A model generated the notes under the pieces. That model saw only the letters and a list, made by a program, of their open reading frames with translations, made no database searches and was not told where the DNA came from. From Hyphomonas sp. (GTDB taxonomy: Bacteria > Pseudomonadota > Alphaproteobacteria > Caulobacterales > Hyphomonadaceae), in NCBI GenBank assembly GCA_017792365.1, contig CP051229.1, forward strand, positions 1,612,001-1,676,000: a DNA stretch of 64,000 nt, given 5' to 3'. A program made the translations under genes and the position numbers. How positions within the stretch are numbered: the stretch's first letter is position 1; each line of letters begins with the position of its first letter. Of this stretch, positions 29,475 to 38,736 are shown one piece after another.

Positions 29475-30853
29475 TCAGGCATGCGCCGGCGTCTTCACCT
29501 GCGAGACCGTCGGACGGCTGCCGCCCCGCCCGTAAAGGTCGACCTTCAGCCGCGAGATCGCGTGCACGAGCGCGTTGGGCCCGTAGCGGATGTCCCCATT
29601 GAACGCGATGTCCGGAAACCGCTGGAAGATCTGCTCATACGCCACGCGCAACTGCATCTGCGCCACTCGCGACCCAAGGCATTTGTGAACCCCATGGCCA
29701 AACGCGATGTGCTTGTCGACATTCTCGCGCGTCATGTCGAAAACGTCGGGATTGGGAAACACATCCGGGTCCCGGTTGCCCGCCCCGTACCACATCACGA
29801 CCTTCTCGTTCTTGGCGATGCGCTGGCCGTTCAGCTCCGTACTTTCCATCGCCGTCCGGCGCATGTGCTTGACCGGCGACACCATCCGCAGCGCCTCTTC
29901 CGACATCCGCGGGATCAGCGAAGGATCATCGATGACCATCGCCCGCTGGTCCGGCCACTCGGTCATCAGCTTGATCGTTCCGGACAGCGAGTTCCGCGTC
30001 GTGTCATTGCCCGCAAAGATGATCAGCAGCCACGACCCGTCGAGGTATTCCTTCGGCAGCAACTCGCCCTCAAGTTTCGAGTGCGCGATCACGGTCAGAA
30101 GGTCCTCGCGCGGATTGGCGCGCCGATCCGCCATCACGCGCGCGCCATAATCGAACATCTCCTCCACCACGCTCCGGAAGCGCAGAAAGAACAAGGGCTC
30201 GCTCATGAAGGTCCGCCACGGGTTGGACAGGAACTGGCTCGCCATCTCCGGTAATGCATCCAGTGCACCACCTTCTGCCGGTCCGCCTCATCGACCCCCA
30301 GCATTTCGCAGAGCGTGTAGAGCGGCAGCTGGTTGGAAAACACCTTCACGAAATCCGCGGTCGGTCCGGCCGCTTCGAGATCATCCAGCAGCGAGGCGAC
30401 CTTCGCCTCCACCTTCTTGCGCAGCTCGGCAACATAGGCGGGAACGAAGAAATCCTTCTGCTGGATCCGCATCTGCATGTGCTGCGGCGCGTCGAGGTTG
30501 ATCAGGTTGTCCATCGACGCCCGGATCAGCACCTCCGGCTTCCAGTACTTGCGCGGCGGCACCGAGAGATTGATCCCGCCCCGCTGCGAGGAAAACACTT
30601 CGGGCTGAAGCTCGACAGCCTTGATGTCTTCATAGCGCGACACCGACCAGAATCCCGAAACGCCGCGTCCGGTCTTCGACCACATCACCGGCGCCTCGTC
30701 GCGCATGCGTCGGTAGAGATCGTGAGGATGCCCGCGCCGCCACGAGTTCGGGTCCCACAACTCGAAATCGCTCTCCAGCATCGGATAGATTGCAGCATGG
30801 ATCGGATCAGCCGCGCCGCTGTCCACCAGGATGTCGTCGCTGACCAGTTTCAA
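29475..30853 (-). CDS. Cytochrome P450 (frameshifted near 30250)
   Basis: Haem monooxygenase. The two halves are in different frames and join at TACCGGAG (30248-30252), where one C is missing (TAC CCG GAG gives HWMHYPEMASQFL). Motifs: I-helix LLIIFAGNDTTRNSLSG, ExxR in SEEALRMVSP, and the haem-Cys loop FGHGVHKCLGSRVAQMQLR. Corrected length is 459 residues with no membrane anchor, so it is a soluble class I bacterial P450 that needs ferredoxin and reductase from elsewhere. The likely start is TTG at 30853, nine bases after GGGAG; earlier in-frame codons give unconserved text. The substrate is not evident. Confidence 0.9.
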
Positions 30854-31086
30854 GGCGTTGCGCTCCCAAAAACCCGCAATGCAGTATTCTGAGTCTTGCG
30901 GTCGATGTCCACGCATGCGCCAAAGCGGCGAACCCGTGCGCAAGACGTTTCTGCGCCAACCCCAAACGCCAATCCGATCACATTGGCGGGAGACGCCATT
31001 GCGCCGCAAGCCTTGTACCCGCAAGTCTTGCCCGTCAGCCCTTCGCCGCGCGGGGCTTCGTATCGCGCGCCAGGAGGGCTTGAATC

Positions 31087-31671
31087 ATGTCGACCATCAG
31101 ACCGGCCGCCGCCGCAGCATCGCACCCGGACCTTGCCGCCCGCGCCATGCGCATGCTTGCCGCAACGCTCTTGCTGGTCGTCGCGCTGACGTCGCTCCAC
31201 CCCGCCAGCGCGGTTGAAGAAGGCGAACCCGCCCCGGCCTTCTCGACAGCAGACGGCAAGGGCAAGATGGTCAACTACCCCGCCGACGCCGCGGGCAAGC
31301 CGTCCATTGTGCTCTTCTGGGCGACCTGGTGTCCCTATTGCAAAGTCGCGATGCCGCGCCTGCAGGAAGTCGCCGAAGAATTCGCCGACCAGGGCGTGCG
31401 CGTCTACGCCGTCAACACCCGCCAGCGCCAGGACAGGACCGACCCCGTCGCCCATGTCGAACGGCTGGGCTACGATTTTGTCGTCCTTCCCAACGCCGAT
31501 AATGTCGACAAGCTGTGGAACGTCGCTGGCGTTCCCGGCATCTTCGTCGTCGACGCCAACGGCAAGGTCGTCTACCGCCGCAAGCCAACCGACGAGCAGG
31601 CCGGCGACGCCATCGCCCGCGAATGGGCCGACGAGGTCCGCGACGCGGTGAAGAAATCCCTGAAGAAGTAG
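31087..31671 (+). CDS. TlpA/ResA-type thioredoxin-like protein
   Basis: Membrane-anchored or secreted thiol oxidoreductase. After a 20-residue N-terminal extension comes a hydrophobic segment MLAATLLLVVALTSLHPASA, then the thioredoxin fold with the active site FWATWCPYCKVAMPRLQEVA and the cis-Pro in GVPGIFVVDANGKVVY. The ATG at 31087 has a strong ribosome site (AGGAGGG); an internal ATG at 31147 would leave only the signal peptide. Such proteins reduce cytochrome c haem-binding Cys pairs or other periplasmic thiols. It diverges from the P450 gene; an 11-bp inverted repeat follows the stop codon. Confidence 0.88.
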   Translation: MSTIRPAAAAASHPDLAARAMRMLAATLLLVVALTSLHPASAVEEGEPAPAFSTADGKGKMVNYPADAAGKPSIVLFWATWCPYCKVAMPRLQEVAEEFADQGVRVYAVNTRQRQDRTDPVAHVERLGYDFVVLPNADNVDKLWNVAGVPGIFVVDANGKVVYRRKPTDEQAGDAIAREWADEVRDAVKKSLKK

Positions 31672-31678
31672 CCGCTCC

Positions 31679-31702
31679 GGGTCATGCGCCAGCGCATGAC
31701 CC
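31679..31702. repeat. Perfect inverted repeat between two genes
   Basis: GGGTCATGCGC (31679-31689) and GCGCATGACCC (31692-31702) form an 11-bp perfect inverted repeat with a 2-base centre. No T run follows, so it is not a classical terminator. It lies 7 bases after the TlpA-like gene and 66 bases before the enoyl-CoA hydratase start; it could stop or stabilise the transcript or be an operator. Confidence 0.6.
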
Positions 31703-31768
31703 AACGCCAAGTTGCGCCTGCGTCACCCTGGTTCTACGTTCGCCAAAACACCCAGAGGAAACGCAACC

Positions 31769-32566
31769 ATGTCCGACCTGCTCGAAACCGTCGAAGACGG
31801 CGTCGCCACCCTCACAATGAACCGCCCCGATGCGCGCAACGCCCTGTCGCGCGACATGCTGGAAGCGCTCAACGAAGCTGTCCCCCGCCTTGCAGGCGAT
31901 TCAAACGTGGGCGCGATCGTCCTGACGGGCGCAGGCGGCGCCTTCTGCGCAGGCGGCGACGTGAAGGGGTTCGCCTCCAATGAGGGCGGCGCCAATCACG
32001 GCCGCTCGGTCGAGTCGGCGTCCTTCGACCTGCGCAAGCGCATGGAAGTCTCGCGCTGGCTCCACGACTGCCCGAAGATCACCATCGCCGCGATCCCTGG
32101 CGCAGCCGCCGGCGCCGGCCTCTCGCTGGCCCTCGCCTGCGACTTCCGCATCGCCGCAAAGGGCGCAAAGCTCACCACAGCCTTCATGAAGGTCGGCCTC
32201 GCCGGCGACTTCGGCGGCACCTACTTCCTCACCAACCTCGTTGGCACCGCCAAGGCGCGCGAACTCTACTTCACCTCCGACGTCATCCTCGCCGAAGAGG
32301 GCGAGCGCCTCGGCATCATTAACAAGGTCGTCGAGCCGGACGCCCTCGCAAGCGCCTCGATGGAAATGGCCCGGCGCTTCGCCTCCGGCCCGACCCTCAC
32401 GCTCGGCATGATGAAGCATTCGCTCAACGTGGCAGAACAGGGCGACCTCTCCCTCAGCCTCGACACCGAAGCCCGCCACCAGTCCGCCTCCGCCACCACA
32501 GAGGACCACAAGGAGGCGGCCAAGGCGTTCGTTGAAAAGCGCGCGCCCGTCTTCAAGGGAAGATAG
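31769..32566 (+). CDS. Enoyl-CoA hydratase/isomerase family protein
   Basis: The 265-residue product is a crotonase-fold protein: TLTMNRPDARNALSRDMLEA, IVLTGAGGAFCAGGDVKGFA for the first oxyanion-hole strand, and GAAAGAGLSLALACDFRIAA for the second. It would hydrate or isomerise unsaturated acyl-CoA in fatty-acid breakdown. The catalytic acid position is not certain because the region GDFGGTYFLTNLVGTAKARE deviates between subfamilies. Start ATG at 31769 has GAGGAAA at good spacing; an in-frame ATG at 31712 lies in the inverted-repeat region and is rejected. Confidence 0.9.
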   Translation: MSDLLETVEDGVATLTMNRPDARNALSRDMLEALNEAVPRLAGDSNVGAIVLTGAGGAFCAGGDVKGFASNEGGANHGRSVESASFDLRKRMEVSRWLHDCPKITIAAIPGAAAGAGLSLALACDFRIAAKGAKLTTAFMKVGLAGDFGGTYFLTNLVGTAKARELYFTSDVILAEEGERLGIINKVVEPDALASASMEMARRFASGPTLTLGMMKHSLNVAEQGDLSLSLDTEARHQSASATTEDHKEAAKAFVEKRAPVFKGR

Positions 32567-32631
32567 CCGCCGACTGGCCGATGATCCCGCTCGTGCGTTG
32601 ATCCGTAACCGGTTCAATCACAGGGGCAGAC

Positions 32632-33084
32632 ATGAAAAACCTTGTATCGCTCGCGCTCTTCATCGGCCTCGTCCTCGGCGGCGGAACCGCCATCGGCTAT
32701 CTGACCGCGCCCGGCGAGTGGTACGCGGAACTCAACAAGCCCGCATTCAATCCGCCGAACTGGATCTTCGGCCCCGTCTGGACGACGATCTACATCCTGA
32801 TCGGCGTCGCCGGCTGGCGCATCTGGCACAAGGATCGCGGCTCACTCGCGATGAAGCTGTGGTGGGCGCAGCTCGTCCTGAACTTCCTCTGGTCGCCGGC
32901 TTTTTTCTCGCTGCACCAGATCGCCTTGGCGCTCGCGATCATTCTTCCGCTGCTCGCCGTCATCCTCGCCTTCATCGCGACCAGCCGGAAGATCGACAGA
33001 CTCGCCGCGCTTCTCTTCGTTCCCTATGCGGCGTGGGTCAGCTTCGCCTCACTTCTCAACGCCTCGATCCTCGCGCTCAACTAA
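32632..33084 (+). CDS. tspO: TspO/MBR family tryptophan-rich sensor protein
   Basis: The 150-residue membrane protein has five helices and the TspO pattern: GGGTAIGYLTAPGEWYAELN, KPAFNPPNWIFGPVWTTIYI, LVLNFLWSPAFFSLHQIALA and VPYAAWVSFASLLNASI. TspO binds tetrapyrroles and cholesterol-like molecules and in alphaproteobacteria is linked with oxygen- and light-dependent pigment control. It is a single gene here with ATG after a GGGGCAGAC stretch; no pigment genes are in the window. A BLUF photoreceptor gene is 5.6 kb downstream, but no link can be shown. Confidence 0.93.
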   Translation: MKNLVSLALFIGLVLGGGTAIGYLTAPGEWYAELNKPAFNPPNWIFGPVWTTIYILIGVAGWRIWHKDRGSLAMKLWWAQLVLNFLWSPAFFSLHQIALALAIILPLLAVILAFIATSRKIDRLAALLFVPYAAWVSFASLLNASILALN

Positions 33085-33376
33085 CGCCGCGAGCGCCTGA
33101 ACGCGTGCGATTGCAAGTCATTGTTAACTGGGCGGGTTTCCTGCGCTTCCTCGCGCATGTGTGTTGCCTCCAAAGCGAAATTTCGCCGTCACGCTTCCGC
33201 GAAACGATTGTTGAGACGCCGATCAGCAGTTAATGAATCGGAGCAAGCGCACTGCGTCAGGGGCCCGTCCCCGTGTCGACAGTTGCTACTCCGGTTCGCA
33301 GCTTGAGGAATGCTGTGCGCCACAACTTAAAGGACGTCCGGGAAAGCGCGCCTGGTGATGTCTGGGGAGAGGCAGA

Positions 33377-33856
33377 ATGGCATACACACTCAACGTCAAC
33401 GGTCAGACCCATTCGGTCGACGCAGAAGCGGACATGCCGCTGCTGTGGGTGATCCGGGATAAGATCGGCCTGAAAGGCACCAAGTTCGGCTGCGGGGTCT
33501 CGTCCTGCGGCGCCTGCACCGTCCATGTCGACGGCCAGCCGGCGCGCTCGTGCGTCACGCCGGTGTCCAGCGTCGTCGGCAAGCGGATCAACACCATCGA
33601 ATCCATGCAGGAAACGCCGATCGGTCAGGCCGTCCAGAAAGCCTGGCTCGACGTGGACGTTCTGCAGTGCGGCTACTGCCAGGCCGGACAGATCATGTCC
33701 GCCACCGCGCTCCTCGCCTCGAACTCCAACCCGACAGACGCCGACATCGACACCGCGATGGCCGGAAACGCCTGCCGGTGCGGCACCTACAAGCGCATCC
33801 GCGCCGCCATCAAACAGGCCGCGGGCGTCGACACAGCTGACAAGCGGGAGGCATAG
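33377..33856 (+). CDS. 2Fe-2S subunit of a molybdenum hydroxylase (IorA-type)
   Basis: The 159-residue protein is the small iron-sulfur subunit of a xanthine-oxidase-family hydroxylase of the isoquinoline 1-oxidoreductase/aldehyde oxidase type. The plant-type ferredoxin motif is [15 protein letters not shown] with a fourth Cys in ARSC; the second cluster domain has [16 protein letters not shown] and [17 protein letters not shown]. All eight cluster Cys are present. It passes electrons from the Mo-cofactor subunit to an acceptor, often a cytochrome c. The large subunit follows after six bases. The start has GGGGAGAGGC upstream. Confidence 0.95.
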   Translation: MAYTLNVNGQTHSVDAEADMPLLWVIRDKIGLKGTKFGCGVSSCGACTVHVDGQPARSCVTPVSSVVGKRINTIESMQETPIGQAVQKAWLDVDVLQCGYCQAGQIMSATALLASNSNPTDADIDTAMAGNACRCGTYKRIRAAIKQAAGVDTADKREA

Positions 33857-33862
33857 GAACCA

Positions 33863-36142
33863 ATGGCCCTCGATATTTTTGACCGCGCCGAGAAAGAGAT
33901 CGACGAGAGCCGTCGCTCCTTTTTGAAAGTGTCTGCCGCTGCTGGCGGCGGCTTCATGCTCGCCCTCACCACGGCCTGCGCCACGACGGATCCGACTGAC
34001 GGCGCAGCCGCCGCAGCCGCTCCGGCGGCCCCGGCCGCGCCCCCGGTCGACATCAACGCCTTCGTCGCCATCGCGCCGGACGGCACGACCCGCATCATGG
34101 CCAAGAACCCTGAGATCGGTCAGGGCGTGAAAACCATGCTGCCCATGCTCATCGCCGAAGAGCTCGACGTCGACTGGAATGACGTCCAGATCGAACAGGG
34201 CGATGCAGATCAGGACCGCTACGGCTTCCAGATGGCGGGCGGCTCGCGCTCGACCCCGCAACACTGGATCCCGCACCGCCAGGTCGGCGCCGCCGGTCGC
34301 GCCATGCTGATGCAGGCCGCCGCCAACAAGTGGGGCGTTCCGCTCAGCGAGCTGACGACCCAGCCCTCGAAGGTGGTCCACGCCGCCTCCAACCGCACCA
34401 TCAGCTATGGCGAGCTCGCCGCTGACGCAGCCGGTCTGGAAGCTCCGGACGCCGAGACGCTGACGATGAAGGATCCGGCCAACTACCGGATCATCGGCAA
34501 GAACGTCCTCAACTGGGACAGCCCCCGCATCGTTCGCGGCGAGCCGATCTTCGGCATCGACGTCGAAGTCCCCGGCATGAAGGTCGCGTCCTTCCAGAAG
34601 GCCCCGGTCTTCGCCGCCAAGGTGGCGTCCGCAAACATCGATGAAATCAAGGCTCTACCGGGCATCACCGACTGCTTCATCGTTCGCGGACAGACCGAAG
34701 ACCTGATGGGTCTGATGGATGGCGTCGCCATCGTCGGCGACGACTGGTGGACCACCAACAAGGCCCGCCAGCAGCTGAAGATCGAGTGGGAGCTCAACGA
34801 GACCGCCAACCAGAGCAGCGCCAGCTTCGCCCAAAAAGCCGCTGAAATGGCCGGGCAAGAGCCGCAGGCGTGGATCGCGCCCAGCGGCGTCGACGCCGAC
34901 GCAGCCGCGGTCGCAACCAAGGCCAGCCTCGACAGCGCCGCCAAGACCATCGAGGCGGCCTACGCCTACCCGTTCCTGCCCCACGCCCCGCTTGAGCCGC
35001 AGAACTGCACGGCACACGCAAAAGCCGACGGCACGATCGAGTTCTGGGCCCCGACCCAGCTTCCGGGCCCCGGCATCCAGCTGGTCTCGCGCACGCTCGG
35101 CGTGGAGCAGAGCGATATCACGGTCCACCTGATCCGCTGCGGCGGCGGCTTCGGCCGGCGTCTCTCGAACGACTACATGGTCGAGGCGGCAGCCATCTCG
35201 CGGCAGGCCGGCAACATCCCGGTCAAGGTGCTCTGGACCCGCGAAGACGACATCCAGCACGACCCCTACCGCCCCGGCGGCTGGCACAACTTCAAGGCCG
35301 GCCTCGATGCGGACAACAACCTCGTCGCGATGATGGACCACTTCGTCACCTTCGGTAACGGCGAGCGCACCGCGTCTTCGGCCGACATGAACGCCGGCGA
35401 ATTCCCGCGCGACTTCATCCCGAACACCGCCTACGGCCGTTCGATGATGCCGCTCGGCATCCCGACCGGCCCGCTGCGCGCGCCGACCTCGAACGCCGTC
35501 TGCTTCGCGTTCCAGTCGTTCATCGACGAAGTCGCGCTCGCCGCCGGCAAGGACCCGCTGGATTTCCGGCTGGAACTCCTCCGCCAGGGGGAAGAACCGG
35601 CTCCGGGCCGTCCGGCCTTCTCGCCAGCGCGCCAGATCGCCTGTCTCGAGCAGGTCCGCCAGCGCTCGGGCTGGGACCAGCGCGCATCGCTGCCTAAGGG
35701 CACCGGCATGGGCGTCGCCTTCTACTACTCGCACCAGGGCCACTTCGCCCACGTCGCGAAGGTGAAGGTCGAGCAAAACGGCCAGTGGCGCGTCCAGAAG
35801 GTCTGGGTCGTCGGCGACGTCGGCTCGCACATCATCAACCCGACCAACGCGCACAACCAGGCCGAAGGCTCGGTTGTCGACGGCATCGGCGAACTGCTCC
35901 AGCAGATCACCTTTGAGGGCGGCAAGACGGTGCAGACCAACTTCTTCGACATGCCGCTGATCCGGATGAATCAGGCGCCGCAGATGGATATCCACTTCAA
36001 CATCACGGACAACGAACCATCCGGCCTCGGCGAACCGGCGCTGCCGCCAGTTCTGCCTGCGGTCACCAACGCGATCTACGCCGCAACCGGCAACCGGGTA
36101 CGCTCGCTGCCGCTCAACCCGGCGGAGCTCCGCTGGGCCTGA
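33863..36142 (+). CDS. Molybdopterin-binding large subunit of an IorB-type hydroxylase
   Basis: The 759-residue protein has an N-terminal twin-arginine-like signal (SRRSFLKVSAAAGGGFMLAL) and a lipobox-like Cys shortly after, so the enzyme is probably exported folded through the Tat system. The body is a xanthine-oxidase-type molybdopterin domain: PDGTTRIMAKNPEIGQGVKT, the cofactor-near IRCGGGFGRRLSNDYMVEAA, PTGPLRAPTSNAVCFAFQSF and the catalytic-Glu region GLGEPALPPVLPAVTNAIY. It hydroxylates an aldehyde or N-heterocycle; the substrate is unknown. A terminator separates it from the haem/copper fusion gene downstream, which could be a redox partner. Confidence 0.94.
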   Translation: MALDIFDRAEKEIDESRRSFLKVSAAAGGGFMLALTTACATTDPTDGAAAAAAPAAPAAPPVDINAFVAIAPDGTTRIMAKNPEIGQGVKTMLPMLIAEELDVDWNDVQIEQGDADQDRYGFQMAGGSRSTPQHWIPHRQVGAAGRAMLMQAAANKWGVPLSELTTQPSKVVHAASNRTISYGELAADAAGLEAPDAETLTMKDPANYRIIGKNVLNWDSPRIVRGEPIFGIDVEVPGMKVASFQKAPVFAAKVASANIDEIKALPGITDCFIVRGQTEDLMGLMDGVAIVGDDWWTTNKARQQLKIEWELNETANQSSASFAQKAAEMAGQEPQAWIAPSGVDADAAAVATKASLDSAAKTIEAAYAYPFLPHAPLEPQNCTAHAKADGTIEFWAPTQLPGPGIQLVSRTLGVEQSDITVHLIRCGGGFGRRLSNDYMVEAAAISRQAGNIPVKVLWTREDDIQHDPYRPGGWHNFKAGLDADNNLVAMMDHFVTFGNGERTASSADMNAGEFPRDFIPNTAYGRSMMPLGIPTGPLRAPTSNAVCFAFQSFIDEVALAAGKDPLDFRLELLRQGEEPAPGRPAFSPARQIACLEQVRQRSGWDQRASLPKGTGMGVAFYYSHQGHFAHVAKVKVEQNGQWRVQKVWVVGDVGSHIINPTNAHNQAEGSVVDGIGELLQQITFEGGKTVQTNFFDMPLIRMNQAPQMDIHFNITDNEPSGLGEPALPPVLPAVTNAIYAATGNRVRSLPLNPAELRWA

Positions 36143-36169
36143 TCGGCGCCAGAATCACGGGTTAACCAG

Positions 36170-36203
36170 ACGGCCCGGGCCTTTCGCAGGCTCGGGCCGT
36201 TTT
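36170..36203 (+). terminator. Intrinsic terminator of the molybdenum hydroxylase genes
   Basis: A long stem (ACGGCCCG at 36170-36177 with CGGGCCGT at 36193-36200, extended inside by GGCCT/AGGCT with one mismatch, loop TTCGC) is followed by TTTCC, 27 bases after the stop codon. Confidence 0.75.
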
Positions 36204-36435
36204 CCGTAGCGTCCAAGGCGCCGTTCGCGGCATGACGCAGGGTGCCGCTGCGTCAGTCGCGTTCCAGGTCACTTCAGGACACGTCCTATCGCTAAAATGT
36301 GAGCCAAACGAGGGCTCTAACCGCCCCGCGAGGCTGCCCATTTTATTGACGGAATGCGTTGTTCGCGAGATATTTGGAACCGAGATTACACTTGCGAGGA
36401 CCAGCGCCCAAAGAAGCGCTCGAGGGAGATCAAAC

Positions 36436-38445
36436 ATGAAACCAGGATTGATGACGACAGTCGCAGCCGCCGCCGTAGTTGGCGCCGCCGCGATTGCTGG
36501 CGTGCAGGCCGGCTTTGCCGCTCCGACGGCCAGCGCGGAAGTGGCCGTCCCGGCACGCGCCGACAACTTCCAGCTGGTCGACCAGAACCGGATGCACCAC
36601 GAGCTGCACTACTACCGCTACGCGCCAGCCATCGTCCTGATGTCGCAAAAGCTCGACTCGAAATTCTCCGAGAAAGCCGCTGCTGAGCTTCAGCAACTGG
36701 CCGACGCCTACGAAGCCAAGGGCGTCCTCTTCTTCATGATCAACTCCACCGAAGGCATGACCCGCGAGCAGGTCGCCGCCAAGATGGAAAGCCTGGGCGT
36801 CAGCGTCCCGGTCCTGATGGATGAGCAGCAGCTGATCGGCGAGAACCTCGGCGTCCAGCGCGACGGCGAAGTCTTCGTGATCAACCCGGAAACCTGGGCG
36901 GTCGCCTATCACGGCCCGCTCGACAACCGCTTCTCGAAGTCCACCCCGAACGTCTCGAAAGCCGCCAAGGCGTCCTACGCCGCCGACGCCATCGAGGCCG
37001 TTCTCGCCGGCGGTGATGTCCAGAACGCCCGCGTAGAGGTCAAGGCTGGCCAGAAGATCGCCTTCCCGGCCCGCGCCGAGAACCACGCCGAGATTTCCTA
37101 CTCGGACGAAGTGGCGCCGATCATCCAGGAGAAGTGCGTGTCCTGCCACCTCGAGGGCGGCATCGCGCCGTTCGCGATGGACAGCTACGAAGTGGTCAAG
37201 GGTTTCGCCCCGATGATCCGCGAGTCGATCCGCACCGATCGCATGCCTCCGTACTTCGCCGATCCCCACATCGGTGAGTTCAAGAACAACGAGCTGACCC
37301 CCGACCAGCGCAAGACGCTGATCCACTGGCTCGAAGCCGGCGCCCCCCGCGGCGAAGGCCCTGACCTCCTGAAACTCGAAGCCCGCGTGGCGCCGGAATG
37401 GCCGGAAGAGCTCGGCGAACCCGACGTGGTCGTCGAACTGCCTCCGTTCACCGTGCCGGCCTCCGGTGTGCTGGACTACCAGTATCCGGTGGTCGACAAC
37501 CCGTTTGACGGCGACACCTGGCTCAAGGCTATCTCGGTTCTGCCGGGCGACCGCGGCGTGGTTCACCACGTCACCTCCGGTCACGTGCGCGATCCCGATG
37601 CTGACACGCTGATCCCCGGCGGTTCGGTCGGCTCGTACACGCCGGGCGCCGAAGCCCAGGTCATCGCAGACGATGCCGGCGCGCCGGTGCCTGCAGGCGG
37701 CAAGCTGCGCTATTCCATGCACTATACGACAAACGGCAAGGAATCGACGGACGTCACGAAGATCGGCTACTACCTGCACGACGAGAAGCCGAAATACGTG
37801 AAGCGCGCGACGGTCATCTCTGACTTCGCGATGAAGATCCCGTCGGGTGAAGCCCGCCACACGGAATACGCCTACCAGACCTTCCCGGCCGACGCCTATA
37901 TCTACACGCTCTACCCGCACGCTCACTATCGCGGCGTGCACGTCGAGCTGAAGGCTTTCTACCCGGACGGCAAGGAAGAGATGCTGCTCTCGCTGCCGAA
38001 GTATGACTTCAACTGGCAGCGCGACTATGACCCAGTCGAACCGCTCTTCATCCCGGCCGGCACCAAGCTTCAGGCCAAGTGGGTGTACGACAACTCCGAG
38101 CACAACCACGCCAACCCGGACCACAAGATCGACGTCACCTGGGGCGACATGTCCTGGGAAGAGATGATGTATTTCCGGGTCAACTATCGCTGGGCCGATG
38201 AGACGACCGACAACATCCGTGACGACCTGCAGATGCAGCTGGTCAAGGACCGCATCCTCGGCTCGCTCGATGACAACATGGACGGCCTCATCCAGAAGGA
38301 TGAGCTGGTCGGCACCATGGCTGTCCACCAGGCGCGCTTCGCCGAGATCGACCTCGACAAGAACGGCGGTCTCGACACCAAGGAACTGCGTCAGGGCGGC
38401 GTTGAGCGGGTTCGCTCAACCGATGAAGAGGAAGGCGTCGAGTAG
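36436..38445 (+). CDS. Multidomain secreted oxidoreductase: thioredoxin-like + cytochrome c + Cu type II monooxygenase-like + EF-hands
   Basis: The 669-residue protein has a signal peptide (TTVAAAAVVGAAAIAGVQAG). Residues about 30-190 form a redoxin-like module (YYRYAPAIVLMSQKLDSKF, GVLFFMINSTEG, EVFVINPETWAVAYHGPLDN) without a CxxC pair. At about residue 235 is one haem-c site CVSCH in IIQEKCVSCHLEGGIAPFAM. Residues about 340-590 resemble the copper type II monooxygenase C-terminal fold, with several His candidates: VVHHVTSGHV, RYSMHYTTNGKES, YPHAHYRGVHVEL. Two EF-hand loops close the chain: DDNMDGLIQKDEL and DLDKNGGLDTKEL. The start ATG at 36436 has GGAG upstream. The combination suggests a periplasmic copper/haem enzyme with calcium binding; the substrate is unknown. 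Confidence 0.8.
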   Translation: MKPGLMTTVAAAAVVGAAAIAGVQAGFAAPTASAEVAVPARADNFQLVDQNRMHHELHYYRYAPAIVLMSQKLDSKFSEKAAAELQQLADAYEAKGVLFFMINSTEGMTREQVAAKMESLGVSVPVLMDEQQLIGENLGVQRDGEVFVINPETWAVAYHGPLDNRFSKSTPNVSKAAKASYAADAIEAVLAGGDVQNARVEVKAGQKIAFPARAENHAEISYSDEVAPIIQEKCVSCHLEGGIAPFAMDSYEVVKGFAPMIRESIRTDRMPPYFADPHIGEFKNNELTPDQRKTLIHWLEAGAPRGEGPDLLKLEARVAPEWPEELGEPDVVVELPPFTVPASGVLDYQYPVVDNPFDGDTWLKAISVLPGDRGVVHHVTSGHVRDPDADTLIPGGSVGSYTPGAEAQVIADDAGAPVPAGGKLRYSMHYTTNGKESTDVTKIGYYLHDEKPKYVKRATVISDFAMKIPSGEARHTEYAYQTFPADAYIYTLYPHAHYRGVHVELKAFYPDGKEEMLLSLPKYDFNWQRDYDPVEPLFIPAGTKLQAKWVYDNSEHNHANPDHKIDVTWGDMSWEEMMYFRVNYRWADETTDNIRDDLQMQLVKDRILGSLDDNMDGLIQKDELVGTMAVHQARFAEIDLDKNGGLDTKELRQGGVERVRSTDEEEGVE

Positions 38446-38469
38446 TCGACACGCCCTTTGAAATCGGAA

Positions 38470-38499
38470 AAGGCCGGAGCACCCGCTCCGGCCTTTTTC
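38470..38499 (+). terminator. Intrinsic terminator of the multidomain oxidoreductase gene
   Basis: A perfect 11-bp stem AAGGCCGGAGC/GCTCCGGCCTT (38470-38480 with 38485-38495) with an ACCC loop runs into TTTTTCTT, 24 bases after the stop codon. Confidence 0.92.
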
Positions 38500-38736
38500 T
38501 TGGTCGCTTGCCACCAAAGACGGAGACCCTCGCCAAAACAGCCGCCTGTCCCCGCAGCCACGCGCCGTGCTCGCTCCGCGCCGCGCCAGCCTCACCGACC
38601 CCAACGATGACATTTCAGTAATGATACGGTATTGGCTGATCTGTGTTCGGATAAACCGCCCCGCTCTCCATTACCGTTCCGGACATGTGAGCGAATCCCG
38701 GGAGCCCTCCCGACAACCTCCGCTCAGGAAACCTGT

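Noticed and set aside
36430-38328. A 632-codon minus-strand open frame opposite the multidomain oxidoreductase
   Set aside because: Its His/Val/Arg/Asp-rich text has no recognisable domain, while the plus strand has clear motifs, a signal peptide and a terminator.
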